Positions 45,501 to 56,647 of a stretch of 64,000 bases of DNA are shown piece after piece. The stretch comes from Dryas octopetala. Taxonomy: Eukaryota; Streptophyta; Magnoliopsida; Rosales; Rosaceae. A model generated the notes under the pieces. The model was not told where the DNA came from and did no database searches. It saw only the letters and a program-made list of their open reading frames with translations. The translations under genes and the position numbers were made by a program. Every line of letters starts with the position of its first letter. Positions within the stretch are counted from its first letter, which is position 1. Location: NCBI GenBank assembly GCA_963921425.1, contig OY992836.1, forward strand, positions 7,889,825 through 7,953,824, read 5' to 3'.

Positions 45501-48500
45501 TGTGCATTTCAAATTGTAGCTAGTGATATCTCAAGTCATGTCTTCACGCTTTCAATGTCATACCTTAGAAATTGTACCCCGGGTATGCAACAGTGGCACC
45601 TACCTTGAATGCTCCAAGAGATGAATATCACAAAATCAGATATTAATCCTCCAAGATACTCAAGGCGGGTTAAGCCTTTTGGGTTTAGTACGGGTTGGAT
45701 CGGAGATAATAAATAGTGAAAAACATGTGAAGTAAACAAAGTAAAACTTCTTTATAAAACTAACCCCCAAGGTTTCGGTAGTTCATCATAACTTTGAAAA
45801 ATTAAATAAATTTGAAATACATAGCAAACATAGAATAAAGGTTTCAAAGCTACGCAAACGTATGTAAATAACTCAAAATCATCTCCAATCAATGAAAAAA
45901 AAATCAACAAAACATATTCGACATGAGATATCAATTAAATAACAACACCAATTGAATCATGAAGTTGACAAGTCTCAAAATGCTACTCTACTTGACGCTC
46001 GTCCAAGTTCGTCTTTTTATCATGCTCGTACGTATAAAAATATCCAATAAACAAGGAACAAAAAAAAATGTAGGGGGTAAGCATCTCATACGATTATAGC
46101 TACCCCCTCAGGGGACCCTGCTAGGTTTGAAAACCACAAAACATTTCCCAGTGTAAAACATAGTGTAAATCATTTTCCGTTGGATTCTTAAATCATCCAA
46201 AACAAGTTCTTCAAACATTTCCTTTGAAAATCATTTTAACATTTATGACTCGACTGTACAGCAATATGATTATAAACATGCAAACTCACAACAAATCATT
46301 CATACCTGATGGTCGATACACATTAGGTACAACTATGATGTTAGCTACCATAGCGATAGTGCCCTGGTAAACAAAGATAGGAACTCACAATTGAAAAACC
46401 GTATCAGTGCCACAGGTCCTATCATGTACTGCAGCGCACGGGTCCTTTCATGCATACGTTGCGTCAACGCTACTAGGTGCCCCGTCAAACGGATTGAGCC
46501 AATTGCGTCACGCCACACGTCGTCTTGTCTGTTCAGTCAGCATTTTTTTAAATTATTTTAATTTCCTTTTTTTTTTCCTAATTTCTCCAACTTTAGAATT
46601 CATCAAAAATAGCTCGACACTCCAAATAATTCCCCGAAAAATCCTACCACTTTCCTATTGCCTCAAAATAGTTAAATCACTTCCAGAAAAATTATGAAAA
46701 TTCCTCCTCTCAAAATTTAATTCAGAAAAATGAAAATAAATAAAATAATTACAAATCTCTTGAATCTTTTCCAAAATTCACTTCCACACAACTAAACTCT
46801 AGAACCTCAATAAAAGGTCTTGGTTAGTCAAAACAAAGTAAAGAAAATTTTCAATTCCAAAAAATAAAAATCAAAAAATAAAACCTTAAGAACAAGGTTA
46901 AAAATCTTAAGTAAAAAAATTAACATAAGCTGAAAATTCAAGGTGTTACACATAGTGACATTTCAAGTCATGTTTTGGTGTTTCCAAAGTCATACTTTAG
47001 AGTTTTTCAAGTCGTACCTAAGAGCATCTCTAGTTGTACATTGGGGCATCACAAGTTGTTCATTGAAAATTTTAGTTCGTAACTCGAGGGATTTTAAATG
47101 TTTATACCCTTTATGCATTTCAAATTATACCTTGTGACATCTCAAGTCATGTCTTAACGTTTCCAAAGTCATACCTTAGAGTTTCTCAAGTCGTTTCTTA
47201 GGATATCTACAGTCGTTCTTTAGGGCATTCCAAGTCGTTCCATAAGGCATCTCAAGTCGTTCGTTGAAAATTTCAGTTCGTAACTCGACAAAATTTTAAA
47301 TGCTTATACTCTTAGTGCATTTTAAATTATACTTAATAACATCTCAAGTCATATTTTGATGCTTCCAAAGTCATACATTAGAGTTTCTCAAGTCGTTCTT
47401 TAGAGCATCTTCAGTCGTTCCTTAAGGCATCCCAAGTCATTCGTTGAAAATTTCAATTCATAACTCGAGGGATTTTAAATGTTTATACCCTTAATGCATT
47501 TCTAATTGTGTCTAGTGACATTTCAAATTATGTTTTGGCACTTCCAAAGTCATACCTTAAAGTTTTTCAAGTCATTCCTTAAGGCATCTCCAGTCATTCC
47601 TTAAGGCATCCCAAGTTGTTCGTTAAAAATTCCAGCTCGTAACTCGAGAGATTTTAAATATTTATACCCTTTTGTGCATTTCAATTGTACCTAGTGACAT
47701 CCTAAATCATTTCTTGACGCTTTCAAAGTCATAGCTTAGACTTTCTTAAGTCGTTTCTTAGGGAATCTGTAGTCGTTCCTTAAGGCATCCCAAGTCGTTC
47801 GTTGAAAATTTCAGTTCATACCTCGAGGTATTTTAAATGTTCATATTGTACCTAATGACATTTCAATTCATATTTTGACACTTCACAACTCATACCCTAG
47901 AGTTTATCAAGTCGTGCTTTTAGGTATCTCAAGTCATTCCTTAGGGCAGCTCAAGTCGTTCCTTGAGAATTTCAGTTCGTTCCTCGAGGTATTTCGAATG
48001 TGTATACCCTTGGTGCATTTCAAATTGTACCTAGTGACATTCCAAGTAATTTTTTGATCTTCCCAAGTTAAAACCTAGAGTTTCTGAAGTTGTTCCTTAC
48101 GGCATCTCCAATCGTTCCTTAGGGCATCTGAAGTCGTTCGTTGAAAATTTTAGTTTATAACTCGAGAGATTTTAAATGTTTATACCCATGATGCATTATA
48201 AATTGTATCTAGTGCATTCCAAGTCAAGTTTGGACACTTCTGAAGTCATATCTTAGAGTTTTTCAAGTAGTTTCTTAGGGCATCTCCAGTCATTCCATAG
48301 GGCATCCTAAGTAGTTCGTTGAAAATTTCAGTTCGTAATTCAAGTGATTTTAAATGTTTATACCCTTGATGCATTTTAAATTGTACCTAGTGACATCTCA
48401 ATTCATGTCTTAACGCTTACGAAGTCATACCTTAAAGTTTTTCAAGTCGTTCATTAGGGCATCTTCATTTGTTTCTTAAGGCATCCAAAGTGTGTTCGTT

Positions 48501-49635
48501 GAAAATTTCATTTCATAACTCGATGAATTTTAAATATTTATACCCTTGGTGCATTTCAAATTGTATCTAGTGACATCACAAGTCATGTCTTAACGCTTCC
48601 AAAGTCATACCTTAGAGTTTCTCAAGTAGTTTCTTAAGGCATCTCCAGTCGTTCCTTAGGGCGTCCCAAATCATTCGTTGAAAATTTCATTTTTGTACCT
48701 CGATGTATTTTAACGTTTATACCCTTGGTGCATTCAAATTGTATCTAGTGACATTCCAAGTTATGTTTTGACCTTCCAAAGTCATACTTTAGAGTTAATT
48801 TCTCAAGTCGTTCCTTAGGGCATCATCAGGCATTCTTTAGGGCATCCTAAGTCGTTCGTTAAAAATATTAGTTCATAACTCAAGAGATTTTGAATGTTTA
48901 TACCCATGGTGTATTTCAAATTATACCCAGTGATATCTCAAATCATGTTTTGACGCTTCCAAAGTCATACATTTGAGTTTCTTAAGTCGTTCATTAGGGC
49001 ATTTACAGTCGTTTCTTAGGACATTTTAAGTCATTCGTTGAAAATTGCAGTTGGTAAATCGATAGATTTAAAATGTGTATACCATTGGTACATTTCAAAT
49101 TGTAGCTAATGATATCCCAAATCATGTCTTGACGCTTCCAAAGTCATACCTTGGAGTTTATCAAGTCGTTCCTTAGGGCATCTTAAGTTGTTCATTGAAA
49201 ATTTCAATTCGTAACTCAAGAGATTTTAAATGTTTATATCCTTGGTGCATTTCAAACTGTATTCAATGACATTCCAAGTCATGTTTTGACGCTTCCTAAG
49301 TCGTACCCTAAAGTTTCTCAAGTCGTTCCTTAGGGCATCACAAGTCGTTCATTGAAAATTTCAGTTCGTAACTCAAGGGATTTTAAATATTTATACCCTT
49401 GGTGCATTTCAAATTGTATCCAGTGACATTCCAAGTCATGTTTTGACGCTTCCCAAGTCGTACCCTAGAGTTTCTCAAGTTGTTCATTAGTGCATCACAA
49501 GTCATTTGTTGAAAATTTAAGTTCGTAACTCGAGAGATTTTAAATGTTTATAGCCTTGGTGCATTTGAAATTGTACCTATTAACATCTCAAGTCATTGTT
49601 GACTCTTCCAAAGTCATACCTTATAGTTTCTCACA
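42560..49635 (+). repeat. Tandem satellite array (157/178-bp monomers)
   Basis: About 34 diverged monomers run head to tail. Each contains TCGAGGGATTTTAAATGTTT, TATACCCTTGGTGCATTTCA, AATTGTACCTAGTGACATTC and AAAGTCATACCTTAGAGT. Two length classes, about 157 and 178 bp, differ by one extra copy of a short TTCCTTAGGGCATC-type sub-unit. The first 2 kb (42560-44560) is organised as a trimer of distinct monomers; the remainder is monomeric. An LTR-like insertion interrupts it at 45573-46950. It has no coding function; similar arrays often sit in heterochromatin. Confidence 0.92.
45573..46950 (-). mobile_element. Solo LTR-like insertion (Ty3/gypsy-type) in the satellite
   Basis: This is a 1378-bp non-satellite block. 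On the minus strand it starts TGTAACACCTTGAATTTT and ends CCCGGGGTACA, so it has TG...CA ends. A TGTAACACC start is common in plant Ty3/gypsy LTRs (family knowledge). No internal gag-pol region is present, hence a solo LTR. The flanking bases do not form a clear 5-bp duplication, and the satellite phase differs on each side, so the locus probably rearranged. Confidence 0.68.
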
Positions 49636-49765
49636 CTACTACAAAAAAGCTAATAGAGGACTGTTAAAAAGCGCTCTCCATAATCATAAAGGATGCTTGT
49701 TAAGTGTCCTCTATTCCCTTTACTTCAGAGGACGCTTTTTAAGCATCCTCAAAAACGCAGTACGA
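49634..49765. mobile_element. CACTA-type terminus fragment
   Basis: CACTACTACAAAAAAGC directly follows the last satellite monomer. Within 100 bp come GAGGAC(T/G)... and GAGGACGCTTTTTAAGCATC, inverted partners resembling subterminal repeats of a small CACTA-derived element. No opposite terminus was found, so it may be truncated. Confidence 0.6.
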
Positions 49766-49784
49766 GACTAAGAGGAAAAGAACA

Positions 49785-50000
49785 AAGAGCAAATATATCT
49801 AGTCATCATCCACATTTACATCATTTCTATGTGTTTTTTGCTTGAGTACATCATTTTATTGTTGCCGCACAACTGTCTGCATGTTTATGTGTCCCATTTT
49901 CCTCCTTCTCTTCCTCTTTTTAAAGAGACAAAAAAGGTACTTGTATACACAAAGAGACAACCTGAAATTGAAATGATTGAAAACAATTAAACGGTATGTG
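49785..50000. repeat. Direct repeat D1, diverged copy 3
   Basis: The segment around CTGTCTGCATGTTTATGTGT, then TCTTCCTCTTTTTAAAGA, matches 11325-11390. It continues with AGAGACAACCTGAAATTGAAATGATTG, which resembles 12440-12490. In the 11-12 kb copy a hAT element (11557-12292) and other sequence separate these two parts. Confidence 0.6.
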
Positions 50001-50044
50001 TTAAGTTTATAGTTTTAGTGATTGAAATTATTTACTCATATACT

Positions 50045-51484
50045 CAAGGAGTGAAATTTTGAAAATTTCGCCGAAATATTTCGTTTTTTTGGGGTTTTGA
50101 AATTTTATAACATATCCATTACTTTTCGTTAATATTTCGGCGAAATTTTGAACCCCCCGCACGTTGTGTTTTCGTGGGCTAACTCAAATCTCTCAAGTCT
50201 CATCCCCATTTTCCATTCCATCTCTCAGATCTCTCTCTCTCTCTGTCTTCTCCTCCTGCGCAACTTCTTTCTTTGTCTTCTCTCTCGGTTTTCTCTCTCT
50301 TTCTTCTCCCCCTGCTCGCACCCAGCTACCTCCAACATGACGGCGTGACCCCCTGCCTCCTCCCCCTGCGCGCACGGCGCACCTAGCAGGTACCTTCAAC
50401 CTTGTACCCAAATACCCAAATCTGTCAAATACTTATTGTGGCCTTGTGTTGTGGACTTGTGGGTTTAAACTTCTTCCAACTTTACACAGCAGGCAATAAA
50501 TGATTTTTTTTTTTTACAGAGATAAGTAGGCTATAGGCATTGGGCAATAAATGATTCGATATCTTCCCATTTCACTATCTAAGTATCTCATATTTATTTA
50601 TAATATATTAAAAAATATCTAATATTTATTAGATTTTCTTTTTTCTGGTTGATTACTTGATTCAAGTGTTTAATTGTTTAATTGTTTGGGTTTAATTGTT
50701 TAAATTTGGAAATAGTTTTTTTTTTGTCTAAAATTTTTTTAATACTTATTTAGAATTTGGAAATAGTTATTGATCGACTGTGATTGTAATTTGTGTATAT
50801 TTACAAATAGATAGGTATTCAAATATTTCTTGTGATTGTGTATATTTGGGGAAGATTTAAATGTTTAATATGATTTTGGGTTTAAATTTGGGTTGACTCG
50901 CCCTTTTACTTAAGTGAGTCTGGCAGTAGCTCTTCAAATAAGTATGGCTATGGGCAAATCCCACTATAAATACCACCACCTGATCCATACGGTTGACATG
51001 TTGAGAATTATATGCAAAGTTATGCTAGAGATGTATCTTGGCGTGATTATTCTTCGTAGTTTACCTACTTTGGACATGATGATACTGAAGACGGTGGAAA
51101 TTTTGAACCTGCTAGAAACTCTATGTGGTATTGAATACTTATTTAATTCATGATTTAATATTGTAATATAAATAAATTAGAGGTATTATTTATATAATTA
51201 TTAATTAGTAACCTATTTTTTTAACAGTATTTGCCTTCAGCGCGCATTATATTCACCTTATATCACATGAAATCTATTATATAATTTGGTTTCTTCAATG
51301 TTTTTTATCAATGTAGTAGATAATATATTAAATAAGCATATAGTCAAGTTTCATTCAAAATTTTTCGTATTTTGATAGCAATTTCCTTCTTTTTTGTTTA
51401 ATTTTGTCGAAATCGAAATTTCCGCGAAAATTTTTGTCGAAACTTCCATCAAAAATTTCCTCTAAACCAAAATTTTACTCCTTG
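50045..51484 (+). mobile_element. hAT-like element family H1, copy 2, 8-bp TSD
   Basis: The ends are CAAGGAGTGAAATTTTG and CAAAATTTTACTCCTTG. The flanks are CATATACT (50037-50044) and CCTATACT (51485-51492), an 8-bp duplication with one mismatch. At about 50990-51140 a broken frame with SYARDVSWRDYS, then FEPARNSMWY and a stop, resembles the C-terminal tail of hAT transposases, though this is a weak call. A pyrimidine-rich block at 50200-50390 corresponds to that in copy 1. It is not autonomous. Confidence 0.83.
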
Positions 51485-51499
51485 CCTATACTCAAGAGA

Positions 51500-52287
51500 T
51501 TTTGAGTTTGAATCTTCTTCTCATATTATTTTATTAAAAAAATATAAATTAATAAATATGTGTGATCGTAACACCGCAATATTGCGTTACTAATCCATAT
51601 GCTATAATATAGGTGAAAGATGGATTTATAAATTTAGGGTTTATGATTTTTTATATTAATGATTGTTCTTACATGTTTTTTTTTCTTCTTTCTCCTTCTC
51701 GTAAGTGGTTTTTTTCTTTTTCGATATAGTGGGGGTGAAATCTCAAGAAATAAGCAACAGCAGATCTGGGTCTGGCAACACCAGCCAATCAGGTAGTAGG
51801 AAAGTTAACAAACAATTAAAGAAGCGGCCCAAATATATCACTACTAAGGCCCAGCTTGGCTAAGCAATCTAATGCAATGTTTGTTTCTCTATGCTTGTGG
51901 GACACATCATAGCTCCGTGTCGTTACTCCGCCACAAGTCATCTTCTACAAGATTATTATATTTTCTAATTGTGCGAAGAAAGCAAAAGAATAATACAAGA
52001 AGAATCATCAGACTAGAAAAACAGAAGAGCTCCATTAATTGTGAGGAAGTGAAGAATAAAGTACTAAGTATTAAAGCATCACACAAGAAAACCATGGATT
52101 AATTTAACGGGGTTGGCCATGAAGCCTATATATATCCACAGGAGCGAGAGAGACGTTTCGTTCAAAGGATTGCTATATTTTAGCACTATATATTATGATC
52201 ACATGATGGATAATTAGTTTGTAGGCCAACAATTATTTTATATTCTAATTAACACAGTAGTAAAATAGACATTATACAGACACATTA
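51500..52287. other. Region 3' of the P450 gene, no further gene seen
   Basis: The short frames 51872-52102 and 51907-52095 overlap on opposite strands and have no recognised domain. CAACAGCAGATCTGGGTCTGGCAACA (about 51768) resembles 37965-37990, so this part is repeat-derived. The P450 3' untranslated region should lie in the last 200-300 bp. Confidence 0.5.
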
Positions 52288-54252
52288 TCATTGGTGAAGG
52301 CGATATGTAGGAATCGCCAGCAGATGCTTGGCCCTTGGAACTGTTAGACCAAATTCTTCTGTCATGTCTAACTCATTTGGCAACATATTGTTTGGAAGCT
52401 CCCAATCAAAACAATGCACAAGTTGTGCCACCACAAGCTGCACCACTTTTAGCCCTAATTGCATTCCCGGGCAACCTCTCCGACCGGAGCCAAATGGAAG
52501 AAATTGAAAGTCTCGTCCACGATAATCTATGTTACTACCAACAAACCTTTCTGGTATGAACTTATCCGCATCAGTCCAAGCACTTGGGTCTCTCATAACT
52601 GCCCATACGTTTATGATAACACGCGATTTTCGGGGTATGTAGAAGCCATTGACATTGCAGTCGTCAATGGCTGCATGGGGGATCAACAATGGTGCCACTG
52701 GATGTAGCCTCATTGTTTCCTTGACTACCATGTCCAAGTACTCCAACTTCTCCAAGTCTGATTCATCCACCATCCTCTCCATGCCCACTACATTTTTTAA
52801 CTCTTTCTGGACTTTCTTCATTACCCTTGGGTGCTTGATGAGTTCGGAGAGTGCCCACTCAATTGCTGTTGCTGAAGTGTCCATTGCCCCCGCCAGCATG
52901 TCCTGCAAGGAAATTATTTTGCAGAAGGCCAAATTAATGGATTGTTAGATATGTGGCAGGATTAGAGGATTGCACATATATCACAAATAGAAATGCATGA
53001 AAAATCCCAATAGGTACTTAAGGATTTAAGTGGAGCATAACTGAATGACATGCCAGACAAGCACTATTGAACCCTAAAATCTTAATTAAGTTGTTTAGGA
53101 ATGAGCTAATAGTGTATATATATCAAATTAAGACCATTCCTCATGTGCAACCCATTATACAGGTGGAAAGAAAGAGAAATGAACCTCCTGCAATCATGTT
53201 AGACATCAGTACTAGACCCCAAAATCTTAAACTATTAAAAAATGAGCTAACATTAATATATATCATGCTAACAAAGCAAAAATATGGACACATACAAGTA
53301 AAATGTAAGGTTAATTTCACTAATGCAATTATTTGGTCACCCTGCTTGTACCAGTGTAAGTTCCATTGATAATTACCAAAATTATGGCTTTGATATTGGC
53401 GCGTTCGATTCGGTACTCAGATTCTGCAGATCCCATGAAGCCTAACATGACATCAACAAAGTCCCTAGTCCTTTCTTCATCCCTAGGTTGAAGATGCTCA
53501 TCAATGATCTTCTCAAAAAAATCATCAAACACCTTGCTGACACCCTTCATCCGCTTAGTTAACCCCTGGAGGTCAAGTGGAGCAATAATGGGAATGTAAT
53601 CACCCAAGTTAGGAGTGGCTGCTAAATGCATGCCCTCTTGGATCACAGCCTTGAAACCCTTCTCGTTAAATTCTTCATCCATGTACTTCTTCCCAAACAC
53701 CATCTGGCAGCTCATGTCTGCACTGAGAGATGAAATCTTGGCACTCAGATCAACAGTAACACGATCACGAGCAGCCTCTCGAAGGAACTCAGTGAAGAGA
53801 TCAACCTCTTCTTTCCTCATGGACTTGAATGAATTGATTTTGTGGCTGCTAAGCAATTCGAGAGTGCACATCTTGCGAATTGTTCGCCAATAAGAGCCAT
53901 ATTCGCCGAAAGACAAGTTCCTTTGTCCATAAGAGATGTGCATTGCAGCTTCATGAGGTGGCCTGCTTGCAAAAACAAGGTCATGTGTTTTAAGAAAAAG
54001 CTCTGCAGCTTGAGGGGATGAGACAACAATGACAGGCATAAGGCCTAAGCGCATGTACATGATGTCGCCGTGTTTTTGGGCTAATCGATGCAGATCCCGG
54101 TGAGGGAACTCCCCTAACATGTGGAGGTTTCCGAAAATCGGAAACCCAATTGGACCAGGAGGTAATCTCTTCTTCTTGTTCTTGCTTTTGGATATCCATG
54201 CTTGTAGTATAAAAACAATTGCAAGCAACCCAATCGCCCAAATCCAACCCAT
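52288..54252 (-). CDS. Cytochrome P450, CYP71 clan (CYP736A-like)
   Basis: Two exons, complement(join(52288..52902,53377..54252)), encode 496 aa, with a phase-0 GT-AG intron of 474 bp at the position typical of A-type P450s. The protein has an N-terminal membrane anchor (about residues 3-20), the PPGP hinge (31-34), the I-helix AGAMDTS (296-302) with Asp-Thr for oxygen activation, the K-helix ETMR (354-357), PERF (409-412) and the heme loop FGSGRRGC with Cys436. All catalytic elements are present, so it should be a haem monooxygenase anchored in the ER. The [10 protein letters not shown] and [18 protein letters not shown] blocks resemble CYP736A/CYP71-type enzymes; the substrate cannot be read from sequence. 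A dead relative lies at 16205-16612. A role in the same pathway as the MYBs is possible but not shown. Confidence 0.94.
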
Positions 54253-54328
54253 GGCTCACTCTACAAAGCTTATAAGGTGTGCTCAAATGGTTTGAGTAGT
54301 TAATTTAAGTGCTCTTTGCACTTCAAAT

Positions 54329-54336
54329 ATTTATAG
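54329..54336 (-). promoter_or_regulatory. Putative TATA box of the P450 gene
   Basis: The minus strand reads TATAAATA about 77-84 bp before the start codon at 54252. That spacing leaves a 5' untranslated region of about 45-50 nt, normal for a plant gene. No other TATA-like run lies between it and the ATG. Confidence 0.6.
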
Positions 54337-54339
54337 CAG

Positions 54340-56647
54340 CACTTGGGCCGTCACTACAGAAATTGTTATCAATAATAGTACTATTAGGGTTACCAAATTT
54401 TGTTCACCTAATTAAAGAAGTGAGAGTACACCTAAATTAATTTAAATATAGGTTGTACTTGCAATTTTAATGACTTGTTTTAATGACTTGTTGTAGTTGC
54501 AATTAATTTAACTTTTGTTCACCTAACTAAAAGTTGTAGTTGCAATTTTAATGACTTGTTTTTCTTCTTTGTCAAATATTGACATGCATTGATGCGAGCA
54601 GCAAGTTCTATCTCTAATATATGTGTGGATGGAGCCAAGCATTTCTCTGAATATCGAAAGGACTGAAGACGAAATAAAAGACATCACTCTTAGTTAGGTT
54701 CAATGCCTGGTTGTCTAACTGATTTATATTGATGATTTAATTTCTGAATAACAAGACAGTTCATAAATAAATGGTCCCACTCCCACATTCTGATAGATAT
54801 GTATGAGAAGTAAATTTTGGTTGCTTCTGAATGTATTGTCTGAAGCTACTGATGTTAACTAAACTTGAAGTGGATATCGAGGAAAAACTTTTATGAAAAA
54901 TGCCGTATTCTTTGTTTCTTTGTGTTATATTTTGATACTGAATTGATTAAATTTGGATGAATAGAAGATCCAATAATTGGAGTATATTTAGCCGGCAGAG
55001 CAGAACACACTACTTTCCTTATGACAACATCCACTAAGTCTTATATCTCAACCAATGCTGGAGTCAGAAATCTCAACCAGTAGGGGCACCTCCTACAATT
55101 TCGTTTATTTAACTTATATAGTAAATGTACTTCATTAAGAACACTAAACAATTATCCTCTTTACCCAAAATATCAAACTAATAGAACCACTATAAAAAGT
55201 AATTATAATAAATAGTATAGAAGAATTCAAGCTATACCACTATATTCACTTGAATAAACAATAAAAAGAAAGAAAATCGAATAGAAAGAGAGAAAATACA
55301 ACAATAGAAAGATGAGAAAATTTAAGGATTTGAGTATAAATATTAATATGATATATATGTTGATTGTACAAAAAAAAAAGGAAAAAACAAAATGGGGGGT
55401 GGGGCCTGTTCCCTTGGTCTCCACCACCAATCTCAACAAACCATCTTGTATATCATTTCTTCAATCGACATGAAACTTATTTATACAAGTTTCACCCCTA
55501 TTTAGAGATATGATATACAAGATAGTCGATTGAGATGATATAAATATCATTACAACATTACTTTTTTTTTATCCAAAAAGCAAAACTGAACTCACTCAAC
55601 TGCACTTGTTTATACCACCTGTTTGACAAAATAGTGTTTAATTTGCTTTACCCACAATACACACAAGTGATGTGTGGGAAGAGTAAAGGTTGTGTTGTAA
55701 GGAGATCAATTAAAAAGTGGATGACATGCAATTATCATATAGATTTGTATCTTACATATGTATGGGTGTCTAATTTATTTAGAGCCTACATGAAACTTGA
55801 TATCTTCATAGTGCAACGTGGTCTTAATTCAAACAGAAGGCACTAATTTCGACCAAAAAAGCAGAAGGCACTAGAAGGACGAGAGGAAGGTTAAGATTCT
55901 TGATGGCAAGAAGAGTGGTTTTACAACACCACTCCTTAGCTAGTTATCTTATTATCTTTAACTTTGCATTCAAATAGTTCATAAAAAATCCAAAGGTTAT
56001 AATGTGTCTTTAGTATAATCACTAAACTCTAGAGTAAATGGGAGAACCCTTAGATTTTTAAGGGACCATTAAAATTAAAATTTAAGGATACAAAACAGAG
56101 AGAGGATCGAAAGTCGTAATGTGGCACCTAAAAAGATGGTAAATGCTACAAAAAGATTAAATCAGCCAAAAGTTGAATTGATTTGTTAAACCGAGTAATG
56201 AATGACATTTGGCATTTGTGGCAAATCTCAAAGTGCCTATACCTAAATTAATGAGAAGCACAAATCAAAACAAAGGTATATTGCTGGGTAGCATTAAACT
56301 GAGAACAGAACTCTGAGTAATCTGTCACTATCCTCTGGTTTAAATCAACGTCCATATTCAGAGAGAAAGCCACGCCCCTGAAGTTGGCTAATTACAGTAC
56401 CACCAATGCTATTGAGAACCACTAAAGCAAATAAAGAAAATCACATAAGATATTGCATACAAGGAAAATGCTAGAATATCTTTCACTTAAATCTAATGCC
56501 AAATGTGTCAGTGCATTAAATACAAGGTGATTTCAGGCATTACAGTGATTCTTAGTACAATGCTAAAAGAAAAATAAAGGAACCTGGAATTGAAAAGTCA
56601 TGCATACTCTTGAATCATGATTGACTACTTGAGCGATTTGAAGCCAG
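54340..56647. other. Intergenic stretch between P450 and Borealin-like gene
   Basis: No coding region was recognised. An AT-rich palindrome-like pair, CATCTTGTATATCAT and ATGATATACAAGATAG-type sequence, occurs at about 55442 and 55508. CACTACAGAAATTG at 54353 resembles a CACTA terminus, but no partner was found. The last 300-400 bp probably include the 3' untranslated region of the gene at 56648-59196. Confidence 0.5.

Noticed and set aside
42560..49635. CRISPR-like or gene-family tandem array
   Set aside because: There are no unique spacers and no coding frame; monomers are contiguous and diverged as in plant satellite DNA.
54353..54420. Possible CACTA terminus (CACTACAGAAATTG) 5' of the P450
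   Set aside because: No subterminal repeats and no partner terminus were found; a short match like this is expected by chance.
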